A stretch of 62,457 nt of DNA from a virus: IMG/VR virus record IMGVR_UViG_3300021468_000003, positions 1 through 62,457 of that record. One strand, 5' to 3'. Positions 1 to 6,928 of the stretch are shown one piece after another. Position numbers and translations under genes: made by a program. Under the pieces are notes generated by a model. It made no database searches. It had not been told where the DNA came from and saw only the letters and a list, made by a program, of their open reading frames with translations. Numbering within the stretch: position 1 is the first letter of the stretch; each line of letters starts with the position of its first letter.

Positions 1-178
1 CCCATCCTTCGGATGGGCTTCCGGCGTCCCCCAACCGGAATCCCAAAGGATTCCGGCCACTTACACCCCACCTCTCGTCCCCCACCTCACCTAACCCCTC
101 GAAATCCTTACATAAAACTTTCCCCCGATCCATCCGATCCTTCGGATCGGCTTCCGTTGCCTCAGAGAAGGTTCTCTC
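1..178. repeat. cluster of four perfect hairpins with a 20-bp direct repeat
   Basis: Four short perfect inverted repeats are visible: 1-17 (7-bp stem, loop TTC), 35-56 (9-bp stem, loop CAAA), 134-150 (7-bp stem, loop TTC) and 164-177 (6-bp stem). The first and third belong to a near-identical 20-bp direct repeat (4-23 and 137-156) containing CCTTCGGAT and GGCTTCCG. None is followed by a T-run, so they are not classical intrinsic terminators. The GGCTTCCG core also appears near 60.1 kb, at the other flank of the arms. Role unknown. Confidence 0.6.
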
Positions 179-347
179 TGCTTGAAGGCGGGTGTTCCTG
201 AACCTTCTCCCTATGGAAAATCCAAGGCCCCGCCCCATGACGGGCGAATCGGTCATGAGTGGGCGTTAACACAACAAATGGGAGGGGCCCGCCCTTCTTC
301 AACAAGACGTTAGGAGAGGAAACCTCGATCTGCAGCAGGAGGACAGA
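179..347. other. left intergenic region, no gene seen
   Basis: This stretch lies between the hairpin cluster and the first supported rightward ORF. I see no open frame with a ribosome binding site and no convincing -35/-10 pair. A promoter for the rightward arm would be expected here or across the left edge of the window, but I cannot point to it. Confidence 0.4.
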
Positions 348-488
348 ATGGAAGAAGTGCGGATAAAGTGCAAAGGAGGAAACAGGGGAAACACGAAGAT
401 CCTTGTTGGAGGGGAGGACCTCACCAACATTTTAAGCATCCGTAGGGTTGAGGCGAGTATGGAGGTGAATGGCCTTCCGCAGTCCTGA
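348..488 (+). CDS. small hypothetical protein, first gene of rightward arm
   Basis: A 46-codon ORF starts with ATG 8 bases after an AGGAGG Shine-Dalgarno sequence and ends at TGA 486-488. The product is small and mixed-charge, with the phrase LVGGEDLTNI followed by VEASMEVNGLPQ, which resembles a short beta-rich phage protein. The ending is abrupt and the following ORF overlaps it, so a frameshifted longer gene is possible. No function is recognised. Confidence 0.45.
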   Translation: MEEVRIKCKGGNRGNTKILVGGEDLTNILSIRRVEASMEVNGLPQS

Positions 489-552
489 GTGGGTGTTGAG
501 GGCCCTGGAAAAGGAGATTGAGAGGGTGAGGAGCGCCAGCAATGAGAAGTAG
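469..552 (+). CDS. tiny ORF overlapping the deaminase start
   Basis: A 27-codon ORF overlaps the previous ORF by 20 bases and the deaminase start by 11. A GGAGG lies 3 bases before its ATG, which is rather close. The product is a charged helix-like peptide (EWVLRALEKEIERVRSA). It may be a leader for translational coupling, or the out-of-frame end of the previous gene. Weak call. Confidence 0.25.
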   Translation: MAFRSPEWVLRALEKEIERVRSASNEK

Positions 553-1081
553 ACCCTCCTGGGACGAATACTTCATGTTCATAGCCAAAGTGGTCAGCAC
601 CCGCTCCACTTGCAGCTCCCGCCCTGCTGGGGCCGTGATAGTGAAGGACAACCGCATACTGGCTACGGGGTATAACGGGGCAGTGCCTGGGGATACCCAC
701 TGCATAGATGTGGGAAACGGATTTTGCTTCAGGCGTCACATCGGCGCTTCCGACCAGGCCAAATATAGCTACTGCAAAGCCTCCCATGCTGAGGCCAACG
801 CCATAGTACAGGCAGCCAAGTTGGGAGTATGTGTGGATGGAGCTAAGATATACTGCACACTGGCCCCTTGTTACACCTGCTTTAAGTTGATAGTGACAGC
901 CGGAATCACACACATTTACTATGAGTTGGAGTACAGGTCGAGGGATGAGGAGCGAGACAAGTTTTGGAAACAAGTCGTGAGGAGGTCCCCTGTACAGATG
1001 ACTCAAATCGTGCTGGGCAGGGCCGTGTATGACTACATACTGAAGAGGGTGGAAGGCGTCACCTCAAAGAGGAGGTTGTGA
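542..1081 (+). CDS. dCMP deaminase
   Basis: The 179-residue product belongs to the zinc-dependent cytidine/deoxycytidylate deaminase family, which converts dCMP to dUMP and feeds dTMP synthesis. Visible motifs are GAVIVKDNRILATGYNG, the catalytic HAE (CKASHAEANAI, near residue 82) and the zinc-binding APCYTC (near 105). A Cys/His-rich insertion precedes HAE, as in phage and archaeal dCMP deaminases. The start is chosen for the GAGGAG upstream. It heads a run of tightly packed rightward genes, fitting an early nucleotide-metabolism role. With a glycosylase-polymerase fusion elsewhere in the window, dUMP handling may matter to this phage. Confidence 0.88.
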   Translation: MRSRPSWDEYFMFIAKVVSTRSTCSSRPAGAVIVKDNRILATGYNGAVPGDTHCIDVGNGFCFRRHIGASDQAKYSYCKASHAEANAIVQAAKLGVCVDGAKIYCTLAPCYTCFKLIVTAGITHIYYELEYRSRDEERDKFWKQVVRRSPVQMTQIVLGRAVYDYILKRVEGVTSKRRL

Positions 1082-1082
1082 G

Positions 1083-1694
1083 ATGAAGCGTTACTTGGAA
1101 GACGTGGAGCCTAGGGATATCCTCTACAACTTCTTGGAAGGGAACAAGCCTTACAAAGTCGTGGAGGTGCGTAAGGATAGGGTGTTGGTTGAGAGTGAGG
1201 ATGGGAGGTACGCTCTTGTGGAGAAAAATGGTTGTGCGGAGGTAGTGCCGCATTTTCTCTATACGCCTGTAGAAGTCCTTGACCCGAGGAACTTGCCGGA
1301 GAGGCCCTGGAAGCCCCGCAAGGGGGAGTGGGTGTGGGTGAAAGGCAAGGAATGGCGCACCTGGGCATTGCGAAGGTTCAAGGGGATGGACAAGGAGGGG
1401 GTCTACGTCTGCACCAACGTCTATGACAGCGGAACGGAGTTGTTCTATGAGGTAGCCCCCTTTAAAGGCAAGTTACCGCCACGGCCTTGGAAGCCTAAGA
1501 AGGGTGAGTGGGTGTGGGCAAAAAGACCGAAAACTGGTTGGGTGTTAGCTAAGTTTGTATCAAGGAATCCCCACAATGAGGACTATTTGTACTGGTGCAT
1601 CCTTCAGGAAAAACCTGGCAAGTTAGCATTTAGTGAGGTAGCCCCCTTCAAAGGGGAGTTGCCACCTGGGTTGGAGGATGAAGATGCCGAGTAA
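1083..1694 (+). CDS. protein with tandem WKPxKGEWVW repeats
   Basis: The 203-residue hypothetical protein starts one base after the deaminase stop, behind GGAGG. Two internal copies of a module beginning RPWKPRKGEWVWVKG and RPWKPKKGEWVWAKR (near residues 77 and 135) each end with EVAPFKGELPP-like residues. This suggests two copies of a small SH3- or KOW-like beta-barrel of about 58 residues. The N-terminal third is a third, diverged segment. No signal peptide or enzyme motif. Function unknown; duplication within the gene is clear. Confidence 0.7.
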   Translation: MKRYLEDVEPRDILYNFLEGNKPYKVVEVRKDRVLVESEDGRYALVEKNGCAEVVPHFLYTPVEVLDPRNLPERPWKPRKGEWVWVKGKEWRTWALRRFKGMDKEGVYVCTNVYDSGTELFYEVAPFKGKLPPRPWKPKKGEWVWAKRPKTGWVLAKFVSRNPHNEDYLYWCILQEKPGKLAFSEVAPFKGELPPGLEDEDAE

Positions 1695-1929
1695 GAAATG
1701 GTTTTATGAGTTTTACTGCGAGAACTGCGGGAACGTTCTCGCAACTGCAGAGCACAGCTCCATTCACCTAGTACTGGGGTTTGAGACCCTGTGCCAAGAG
1801 TGCGGCACTTCCTGTGGCAGTAGCCACATTTTCAATACTGGAGTCAGAAAGGTCTGTCTACAGCGGAAGCCCAACTTCAAATGGTATAATCCCTTCACCT
1901 GGGGCTATGAGAGGGAGGTGGAGGAGTGA
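1684..1929 (+). CDS. small zinc-ribbon protein
   Basis: The 81-residue product carries CENCGN near the N-terminus and CQECGTSCG in the middle, two Cys pairs typical of a zinc ribbon. I chose ATG 1684 because GGAGG at 1673-1677 is spaced correctly for it; ATG 1678 would touch that site. It overlaps the end of the preceding gene by 11 bases, indicating translational coupling. No partner or substrate can be deduced. Confidence 0.6.
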   Translation: MPSKKWFYEFYCENCGNVLATAEHSSIHLVLGFETLCQECGTSCGSSHIFNTGVRKVCLQRKPNFKWYNPFTWGYEREVEE

Positions 1930-1937
1930 GAGGCTTA

Positions 1938-2132
1938 ATGAAGATAGATGATGACAAGTGGATACGACCAGACAAAATTGAGGCCGTTTGGCTCAGTCCT
2001 GCTCCTTGGAGATGGGGGTTTTCGATATCTGGCCGTTGGATAATGGGAGGGGAGTTTGCTGACAGGGAAAGTGCAATGGAGTGGTTCACCAGAACCTGGG
2101 GTGAGAATCGGCCAGTTGAGGAGTGGATGTAG
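1938..2132 (+). CDS. small hypothetical protein (DDKWIRPDKIEAV)
   Basis: A 64-residue product. The start could be GTG 1926, overlapping the previous stop, or ATG 1938 behind AGAGG; I prefer 1938 because MKIDDDKWIRPDKIEAV reads like a natural N-terminus. The pattern of alternating hydrophobic residues followed by an ESAMEWFTRTW helix matches small beta-strand plus helix proteins common in phages. No function recognised. Confidence 0.5.
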   Translation: MKIDDDKWIRPDKIEAVWLSPAPWRWGFSISGRWIMGGEFADRESAMEWFTRTWGENRPVEEWM

Positions 2133-2153
2133 ACATCTAAGGGTGTGGCTTGA

Positions 2154-2179
2154 AGCTTTTTGTTTGTGCACAAATTGCT
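2154..2179 (+). repeat. 26-bp palindromic hairpin element, copy 1
   Basis: Imperfect inverted repeat with left arm AGCTTTTTGT and right arm CACAAATTGCT, core TTTGTGCACAAA. It ends 16 bases before the ATG of the MazG-like gene, directly upstream of AAGGGAAGGAG. It is one of six copies in the window, all oriented the same way relative to the downstream gene. This copy has the most diverged left arm. Confidence 0.75.
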
Positions 2180-2195
2180 AAGGGAAGGAGAGAAG

Positions 2196-2429
2196 ATGAG
2201 GGAAGAGGTGAGGTGGTTCGCTGAAAGGATGGAGGAGGTCCTTAAGGAGAACGACTATAAAGGCGGTTGGGAGAATATGGAGCTCTTGGATTTGTTCTGG
2301 AATCTTTCAAGTGAAGTTCGTGAGCTTGAGGCCGCCTTGTGGTATGGAGATGGGGATGTTGTGAAGGAGTGTTGTGACGTAGCCAACTACGCCATGATGA
2401 TTGCAGATAAGGTGAGGGGGAGGAAATGA
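2196..2429 (+). CDS. MazG-like nucleotide pyrophosphohydrolase
   Basis: The 77-residue product shows the MazG/dUTPase-like helical pattern: SSEVRELEAAL followed by VVKECCDVANYAMMIADK, matching the ExxE...ExxD acidic metal-binding arrangement. Such proteins hydrolyse (d)NTPs to monophosphates. The start is ATG 2196 behind GGAAGGAG; an in-frame upstream extension would run through palindrome copy 1 and is rejected. The stop overlaps the next ATG by four bases. Family assignment rests on motif and size only. Confidence 0.6.
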   Translation: MREEVRWFAERMEEVLKENDYKGGWENMELLDLFWNLSSEVRELEAALWYGDGDVVKECCDVANYAMMIADKVRGRK

Positions 2430-2848
2430 GAACACAGGAAGAAATAATGGCAAGGATAGAGCAGAGAAAAGATAAAGACCCACTCGGATTTGAATTTCCA
2501 CATTATCTAAGCAGGCTTGACTATGAGCATGCAAAACCCTATCTAAAACCCGAAACAACGAAAGAAGAATGGGACAAAGTCCGAAAAGGATTTGAAAACA
2601 TTCGTCAAGAGATGATTGATTATATGCCTTTTGCTTGGGAGAAAGCCAATAGCAAGAGAGGCATATCTGCTAGTAGGTCAATACATCATTACATTGCGTG
2701 GTTGTGGTTGGAAGGCGAGTGGCCTGATGATGAGATTGATGTTCTTGAAAACTATAGTTATTACGGGAAGGACGAACTTAGGAAGATATGTGAATATTTG
2801 GGGTTAGACCCTGATAAGTTTGATGATGGGATAAGAGAGAATTGGTGA
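2426..2848 (+). CDS. hypothetical acidic protein
   Basis: A 140-residue product with ATGA overlap to the preceding gene. It is rich in charged residues and aromatics (HYIAWLWLEGEWPDDEIDVL; YYGKDELRKICEYLGLDPDKF), suggesting a compact helical protein. The coding sequence is more AT-rich than its neighbours. No membrane segment, no metal motif and no recognised family. Confidence 0.6.
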   Translation: MRTQEEIMARIEQRKDKDPLGFEFPHYLSRLDYEHAKPYLKPETTKEEWDKVRKGFENIRQEMIDYMPFAWEKANSKRGISASRSIHHYIAWLWLEGEWPDDEIDVLENYSYYGKDELRKICEYLGLDPDKFDDGIRENW

Positions 2849-2861
2849 AGGAGGAAGAAAG

Positions 2862-3092
2862 ATGAAAAATGAAGATTGGCAATGGCCTCATGAAGATTAC
2901 ACAGAGTATCTTGATGAGGAAGCGAAGGTAGAGATATATGTAGACCCTTCCGTGGAAGAAGATGGAGATGGGTCATTAGAGCGCCCATTCAAGCGGTTAA
3001 ATAAAGCACTAGAGAAAGGGTGGTCACTCCCAGAGGGGAGATGGCCAATGTATCTTATCAAGAATAGTAGTTGGGGAATTGGGCAAGGTTGA
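2862..3092 (+). CDS. small hypothetical acidic protein
   Basis: A 76-residue product starting 8 bases after an AGGAGG. The N-terminal half is acidic (EDYTEYLDEEAKVEIYVDPSV). The middle phrase DGDGSLERPFKRLNKALEKG resembles the start of pectate-lyase-like phage proteins, but the protein is too short to form a beta-helix. It may be a fragment or a free capping peptide. Function unknown. Confidence 0.5.
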   Translation: MKNEDWQWPHEDYTEYLDEEAKVEIYVDPSVEEDGDGSLERPFKRLNKALEKGWSLPEGRWPMYLIKNSSWGIGQG

Positions 3093-3103
3093 GAGAGGAG
3101 AAG

Positions 3104-3406
3104 ATGGTGACCATTGAATTTCAGAAGCAAAGAGAAGCCTCGGCAGAGGACTTGTCGAAGGTAAAGACATTCAAGAAGCTAGTCATCTACAAAGACGACG
3201 CTAACAAGATCGTCTTCAGCAACTTGGCCCTAGCCACCGCCAGGCGGGAAGGAGAGAAACTCGTGATCGAGGTTGTGGCCAAGAAAATAAAGCTCCTGAC
3301 TATTGAGGAACGCAGGTGCGATGTTTGTGGGAGAACAACAGGAACGTTCGAGACAACAAAGGACGGAACGATCTGCACGAAGTGCAAGGAGGCACTATGG
3401 ACGTGA
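3104..3406 (+). CDS. zinc-ribbon protein with C-terminal CxxC pairs
   Basis: A 100-residue product. ATG 3104 is chosen because GAGAGAGGAGAAG precedes it. The N-terminal two-thirds is beta-rich and basic. The C-terminus carries CDVCGR and CTKCKEA, two pairs 20 residues apart as in a zinc ribbon. It overlaps the following gene by 10 bases. A nucleic-acid-binding role is plausible but inferred. Confidence 0.55.
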   Translation: MVTIEFQKQREASAEDLSKVKTFKKLVIYKDDANKIVFSNLALATARREGEKLVIEVVAKKIKLLTIEERRCDVCGRTTGTFETTKDGTICTKCKEALWT

Positions 3407-3699
3407 AGATGATTCGGACGGAGAAGTTATATAGGCTGCTGCCTGCGCAGAAAACCCTTCCTTGGGGATTACGCTGGCTCAAGCCTTGGGTGTTGCGCAT
3501 CCTAGACTGGTTGAAACAGTACGATGACAGGGTACGTCAGGCGGAAGTTGTGACCTACACCATCAAAGAGGACGAGGTGTACAATCTCGTGATGAAAGCC
3601 TGGGAGGAGGCCAAGTTCACCTGGCACGCAAGCATCAGGTTCCTCTTGATCGGGACCAAACAATGGAAAGAGTTGACGGGGAGCTTGCCGGAGGCATAG
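3397..3699 (+). CDS. hypothetical basic protein
   Basis: A 100-residue product starting behind AAGGAGG, inside the end of the previous gene. It is basic and Trp/Leu-rich (LPWGLRWLKPWVLRILDWLKQYDDR), perhaps amphipathic. The frame stays open for 52 more codons after its TAG stop, ending at the next gene's start (see findings). No family recognised. Confidence 0.5.
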   Translation: MDVKMIRTEKLYRLLPAQKTLPWGLRWLKPWVLRILDWLKQYDDRVRQAEVVTYTIKEDEVYNLVMKAWEEAKFTWHASIRFLLIGTKQWKELTGSLPEA

Positions 3700-3765
3700 G
3701 GAGCTTTTACCCTCGAAAAGGGAGGTTTCACTCTCGAGAAGGGAGTACCTTGGCAATTCCTCGGT

Positions 3766-3858
3766 TTGAAGGTGATCGTGGTGCCTTGGATGGACGGGGT
3801 CGTAGTGTTGCCGGAGGTAAGTGAGTTTTGCTTGGGTTGTGAGAGGAGGTGCAAATGA
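3766..3858 (+). CDS. possible tiny Cys-containing ORF after an in-frame TAG
   Basis: The frame is open from 3700 to TGA 3856-3858, continuous with the preceding gene across its TAG. Only TTG 3766, GTG 3781 or ATG 3790 could start it independently, and none has a good ribosome site. The last residues (FCLGCERRCK) hold a CxxC and the stop overlaps the next ATG. It may be a readthrough extension, a coupled peptide or decay. Confidence 0.25.
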   Translation: MKVIVVPWMDGVVVLPEVSEFCLGCERRCK

Positions 3859-4298
3859 ACGAAGAGAAAGCTGTCAATGAGGCACTAGCTCTTATACAGG
3901 CATTGGAGAGTGGAGAAAGAAAGGCCCTTGATAAATGCGAGCAAGCCTCTTACTACTGCAAGAAAGCTGGCAACAACTTCCTGGTTTACTTTTTCAATAT
4001 CCCAATCAAGAACAGATTGATCTGGAGAAGGTTGCGAGAGCGACATGGAGTGGAGTGTGTATATGATCTAGATGAATTTGATAGGGTGGAGAGAAAGCTA
4101 AAAGCTAAAGTAAGAAAAGCATTAGCACAATTCATTAAAAGGTCAGGGGTTAAGAGTTTGACGTTCTTCGTAAATGGAGATTTGGATGGGCAAAAAGAGT
4201 TCATGCAAAAATTTGGTTTAGATGATTATCAAGCGTTAGTTTGCTATGAGGCTCTGAGAGCCTGGAAATGGTTGAATAGAGGGTTTTTTGAGGACTAG
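3855..4298 (+). CDS. hypothetical helical protein
   Basis: A 147-residue product. ATG 3855 follows GAGAGGAGG at good spacing. It is largely helical and charged, with a basic central part (DRVERKLKAKVRKALAQFIKRSG) and an aromatic C-terminus. The gene is AT-richer than its neighbours. No motif identifies a function. Confidence 0.55.
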   Translation: MNEEKAVNEALALIQALESGERKALDKCEQASYYCKKAGNNFLVYFFNIPIKNRLIWRRLRERHGVECVYDLDEFDRVERKLKAKVRKALAQFIKRSGVKSLTFFVNGDLDGQKEFMQKFGLDDYQALVCYEALRAWKWLNRGFFED

Positions 4299-4314
4299 GT
4301 AGAAAGGAGCAAGG

Positions 4315-4608
4315 ATGAACGAGGAAATGTTTCAGTGGCTAAAGGAGTTCGCTCCGAAGGCCTGGGATTTGGCAGTGCGTCAAGTGTGGATTGATGCGTT
4401 GGAGATGACGGCGGCCTTCGGCTTCTTCTTGTCTATTTTTATCTTGGCGCTGTTGAGAGGAAGAAGGAAGAGTTTTGATGAAATTACGTTTGCATCCTTA
4501 GCGGTTCTTGGAGTCCTCGGCTTTATCTTTGCGCTCCTCTTCTTTTTCGAGGCCCTCCCAAGGATGCTGAATCCAGAGTTCTACGCTTTGTTGGAGTTGA
4601 AGCCATGA
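4315..4608 (+). CDS. two-helix membrane protein
   Basis: The 97-residue product has two clear hydrophobic segments (near residues 32-48, AAFGFFLSIFILALLRG, and 60-79, LAVLGVLGFIFALLFFFEAL) separated by a basic loop (RGRRKSF). The ribosome site is AAAGGAG. Size and topology would suit a holin-like or envelope-associated phage protein, but it lies far from the endolysin gene, so I leave the role open. The stop overlaps the next ATG (ATGA). Confidence 0.55.
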   Translation: MNEEMFQWLKEFAPKAWDLAVRQVWIDALEMTAAFGFFLSIFILALLRGRRKSFDEITFASLAVLGVLGFIFALLFFFEALPRMLNPEFYALLELKP

Positions 4609-4910
4609 CAAATGTTGATGATGTTGCAGGTGTTGTCCTGGAGCTGAAGGACGGGCGCAAAGTCAAGTGCAGTGTGCTAAGAGTGTACAAGATGGTGAGG
4701 GAGGTCATTCGCCACGAGGGAGCAGAACACATTTCTCTGGAGTTTTTGACCCTTCCTCCGACGATCGAGATCCCCGAGAAGTGCAGTCTGTGCCCCTATT
4801 CAACGTGGACGGGCCCTTTCTTGGTTTGCGGTCATGAGGAGTTGAGAGGGCGTGACGTCTGGGGCCTGGAGCGCCCTCCTTTGGAATGTCCGTTGAGGAG
4901 GAAGAGGTAA
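4605..4910 (+). CDS. Cys-rich protein with CxxCPY ... CGH ... CPL motif
   Basis: A 101-residue product. The C-terminal half carries CSLCPYS, then CGHEEL, then PPLECPLR. The same C-x2-C ... CGH ... CPL layout appears in the gene at 57,736-57,951 and is frequent in small phage proteins of unknown role. Four Cys and one His suggest a zinc site. Translationally coupled to the membrane-protein gene by an ATGA overlap. Confidence 0.55.
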   Translation: MTNVDDVAGVVLELKDGRKVKCSVLRVYKMVREVIRHEGAEHISLEFLTLPPTIEIPEKCSLCPYSTWTGPFLVCGHEELRGRDVWGLERPPLECPLRRKR

Positions 4911-5036
4911 ATGAAGATAAGACGCACAATCACGGTGAGGTTGACTCCTGAGGAGGAGTTTTGGATCGTTGTGGAGTGGTGTAGGAAGCGAAGAGAGGCA
5001 GTTGAGGCTGTGCTTAGGAACGATCGCATTCGCTGA
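4911..5036 (+). CDS. small basic protein (ribbon-helix-helix-like start)
   Basis: A 41-codon ORF starting immediately after the previous stop, with GAGGAGGAAGAGG upstream. It begins MKIRRTITVRLTPEEE, a strand-then-helix opening like small ribbon-helix-helix DNA-binding proteins, but is short for a full domain. The frame continues past its TGA for 30 codons rich in Cys (5,037-5,129). Confidence 0.45.
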   Translation: MKIRRTITVRLTPEEEFWIVVEWCRKRREAVEAVLRNDRIR

Positions 5037-5138
5037 CCGTTTCCGGCTGAGTGCAAGGAGTTTCCTTGCGACACTCTTTATTGCAATGCAGATGTTTGTG
5101 AGAATGGGTTTGCTTATAGAATGTCATAGGAGGAAGAG

Positions 5139-5363
5139 ATGGCTAAGGCTTTCATTTGTGAGAAGTGTGGAGAGGTAGAGAGAATGGCATCATTCAACTA
5201 CCTTATCACAAGGAATGTTTGTGGGTTGCATGTAGTAAGAATCGACGCAATCTCTCCTTCTGAACCCGATTACTGCAGGAAGTGCTGGATCGAGGTATTG
5301 GAGGTCATCCTAGAAAGGTTGAAGAGAGGAGAAGGGATTGAGTTCAAAGGAATGGAGGATTGA
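5139..5363 (+). CDS. small zinc-binding protein
   Basis: A 74-residue product starting behind TAGGAGGAAGAG. It has CEKCGE at residues 7-12 and YCRKCW in the second half, two Cys pairs fit for one zinc, followed by a helix (VLEVILERLKRGEG). Role unknown. The next gene starts within the same ribosome-site region. Confidence 0.55.
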   Translation: MAKAFICEKCGEVERMASFNYLITRNVCGLHVVRIDAISPSEPDYCRKCWIEVLEVILERLKRGEGIEFKGMED

Positions 5364-5365
5364 CG

Positions 5366-5695
5366 ATGAAAAAGTTGATTATTGTTGCTGTTGTCTATGG
5401 AGTGTTGTGCTCCTGCGGGCTTGCAGAGAATATGGCTTTGAGGAAGCGGGTCCTGGAGGACCCGATGACTTCCGCCAGGGCGAGAGAAGCGATCAAGAAA
5501 GGGAGAATCTTTGTTGGAATGACGAGGGACGAGCTCCTAGCGAGTTGGGGGCCCGCCAAGTGGTGGTCGCCCTGCTCCAGGAAGTTCACGCTCGGCGGGG
5601 AGGAGTATGAGACTCTTGACTTCTCCTCAATCCACGACTGTTCCATTGTGGTGTACCTAAAGGAAGGGAGGGTAATTGGATGGAAACAAAATTAA
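5366..5695 (+). CDS. exported BamE/SmpA-like small lipoprotein
   Basis: A 109-residue product. ATG 5366 is chosen over TTG 5360 because of GGAGG spacing. The N-terminus (MKKLIIVAVVYGVLCSCGLA) is a signal sequence with possible lipobox cysteines. The body contains IFVGMTRDELLASWGPA, the hallmark of SmpA/OmlA/BamE domains in which a GMT-x-D-E-L helix precedes W/F-G-x-P. In bacteria these are envelope lipoproteins. A phage copy expressed with early-type genes could alter the host surface, for example in superinfection exclusion; that is inference. Confidence 0.5.
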   Translation: MKKLIIVAVVYGVLCSCGLAENMALRKRVLEDPMTSARAREAIKKGRIFVGMTRDELLASWGPAKWWSPCSRKFTLGGEEYETLDFSSIHDCSIVVYLKEGRVIGWKQN

Positions 5696-5718
5696 CTGTT
5701 GGTGAAGAAGGAGGAAAC

Positions 5719-5898
5719 ATGGAAAAGAAGAAGGTTACCCCGAAAGGGCGAGGAATCGAGTTCAAAGTTGTAAGCGCTCCGATGAAGGACATTGAGCACA
5801 AACTTAACCTTTTGACGAAGACCCACGAAGTGGAGGTGGTCGGCACCTCTGTGGTGGGCAACCACCTCGTGGTGTTGTGTGAGGTGAGGAAAAAATGA
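5719..5898 (+). CDS. small hypothetical protein
   Basis: A 59-residue product. ATG 5719 follows AAGGAGG at ideal spacing, and the longer in-frame start is not used. It has alternating hydrophobics with a basic N-terminus (MEKKKVTPKGRG) and a VEVVGTSVVGNHLVVLCEV strand pair. The stop overlaps the DHH gene's ATG by four bases. Function unknown. Confidence 0.45.
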   Translation: MEKKKVTPKGRGIEFKVVSAPMKDIEHKLNLLTKTHEVEVVGTSVVGNHLVVLCEVRKK

Positions 5899-6704
5899 AA
5901 ATCTTCTACCATGACGCAGACCTTGATGGGAAGTGTAGTGCTGCCGTAGTGAGGAGGTATGCGCCGAAGGCAGAGTGCGTGGGCGTTGACTATGGGAGGC
6001 CCTTCCCTTGGGAAGCGGTACACCCAGGAGAGACGGTGTACCTCGTAGACTTTCATTTGCCCCCTGAGGGGATGTTAAGGCTTTGGAAGATGGCGAACCT
6101 TGTGTGGATTGACCATCACAAGTCCGCCCTGGAGTGGGCCTGTCGAGTGGACTTCTGGCCGCCTGGACTCCGCTCCCTGGGCAGCGCCGCTTGTAAGTTG
6201 TGCTGGAAGTGGCTGTTCATCGGCCCCGTCCCTCTCGCTGTCGAACTCATCTCTAGGTTCGATGTGTGGGATGTGGATGAGGACGTCCTTGCTTTCAACT
6301 ACGGCCTCGATGCTCATGACCCCACCCCAGAGGATGAGGTGTGGCCCGAGCTCTTCGCCGGCCCTGATCTGGTGCACAAGTTCATGGAGGAGGGACGCAG
6401 CATCCTGAGATGGGTGCGCACCTTCTGCAAGCGGTACGCCACCTCCTTCCAACGGCGGGCTTACTGGGAGGGGTTGGACATCATCGAGGTGAATGTGGGC
6501 CTCATGAACTCCCTCTTGGCTGATGTCTGCGAGGACGCTGACGTGTATGCCTTTGTTGTGCGTGGCCCAAAGGGGTGGAAAGTGAACCTCAGGTCAGAGC
6601 GTGTTGATGTAAGCAAGTTGGCCTCCCGCTTCGGGGGCGGAGGTCATGAGAGAGCTGCGGGCTTCTGGTGTAAGGAGCTCCCGTGGGAGGGGATGTACGT
6701 CTGA
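5895..6704 (+). CDS. DHH-family phosphoesterase
   Basis: The 269-residue product has the DHH superfamily signatures: HDADLDG (residues 6-12), VDFHLP (about 50-55), the DHHKS box (near 75) and the DHHA1-type GGGGHERAAG (near 247-256). These coordinate the metals and substrate in RecJ, NrnA and oligoribonuclease-type enzymes. The length is near NrnA rather than RecJ, so degradation of short oligonucleotides, or a DHH-type phosphodiesterase, is the best guess. It sits in an early-type cluster and is GC-richer than its immediate upstream genes. Confidence 0.75.
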   Translation: MKIFYHDADLDGKCSAAVVRRYAPKAECVGVDYGRPFPWEAVHPGETVYLVDFHLPPEGMLRLWKMANLVWIDHHKSALEWACRVDFWPPGLRSLGSAACKLCWKWLFIGPVPLAVELISRFDVWDVDEDVLAFNYGLDAHDPTPEDEVWPELFAGPDLVHKFMEEGRSILRWVRTFCKRYATSFQRRAYWEGLDIIEVNVGLMNSLLADVCEDADVYAFVVRGPKGWKVNLRSERVDVSKLASRFGGGGHERAAGFWCKELPWEGMYV

Positions 6705-6715
6705 GAGGGGTAACT

Positions 6716-6928
6716 ATGGAGAAAGGCTGGACAACTGACAACGAGAAGAAGTTCCTTGATGGACTTGGGACTGGGAAGTGGAAGAAGGGGTGGGGCCCCT
6801 CAAGGAGGGAGCTCCTCCGGAGGTATCTCGAAAGCCTGGAAGGACGGGTGCGATGGGGCGGAGTTGACAAACGTGCGGTGGAGGAGTACGCCCGCTCCCT
6901 CTTGGAGGAGTGCAATGCCGAGGAATAA
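6716..6928 (+). CDS. small hypothetical protein
   Basis: A 70-residue product. ATG 6716 follows GAGAGGGG. The charged N-terminus (MEKGWTTDNEKKFLDGLGTG) is followed by helices with RRELLRRYLESLEGR and AVEEYARSLLEECN. It overlaps the next gene by 14 bases. It resembles short phage proteins of the same opening but of unknown role. Confidence 0.5.
   Translation: MEKGWTTDNEKKFLDGLGTGKWKKGWGPSRRELLRRYLESLEGRVRWGGVDKRAVEEYARSLLEECNAEE

Noticed and set aside
299-1006. 235-codon minus-strand ORF
   Set aside because: Antisense to the dCMP deaminase, whose motifs are clear; composition Ser/Pro/Arg-rich as typical of shadows.
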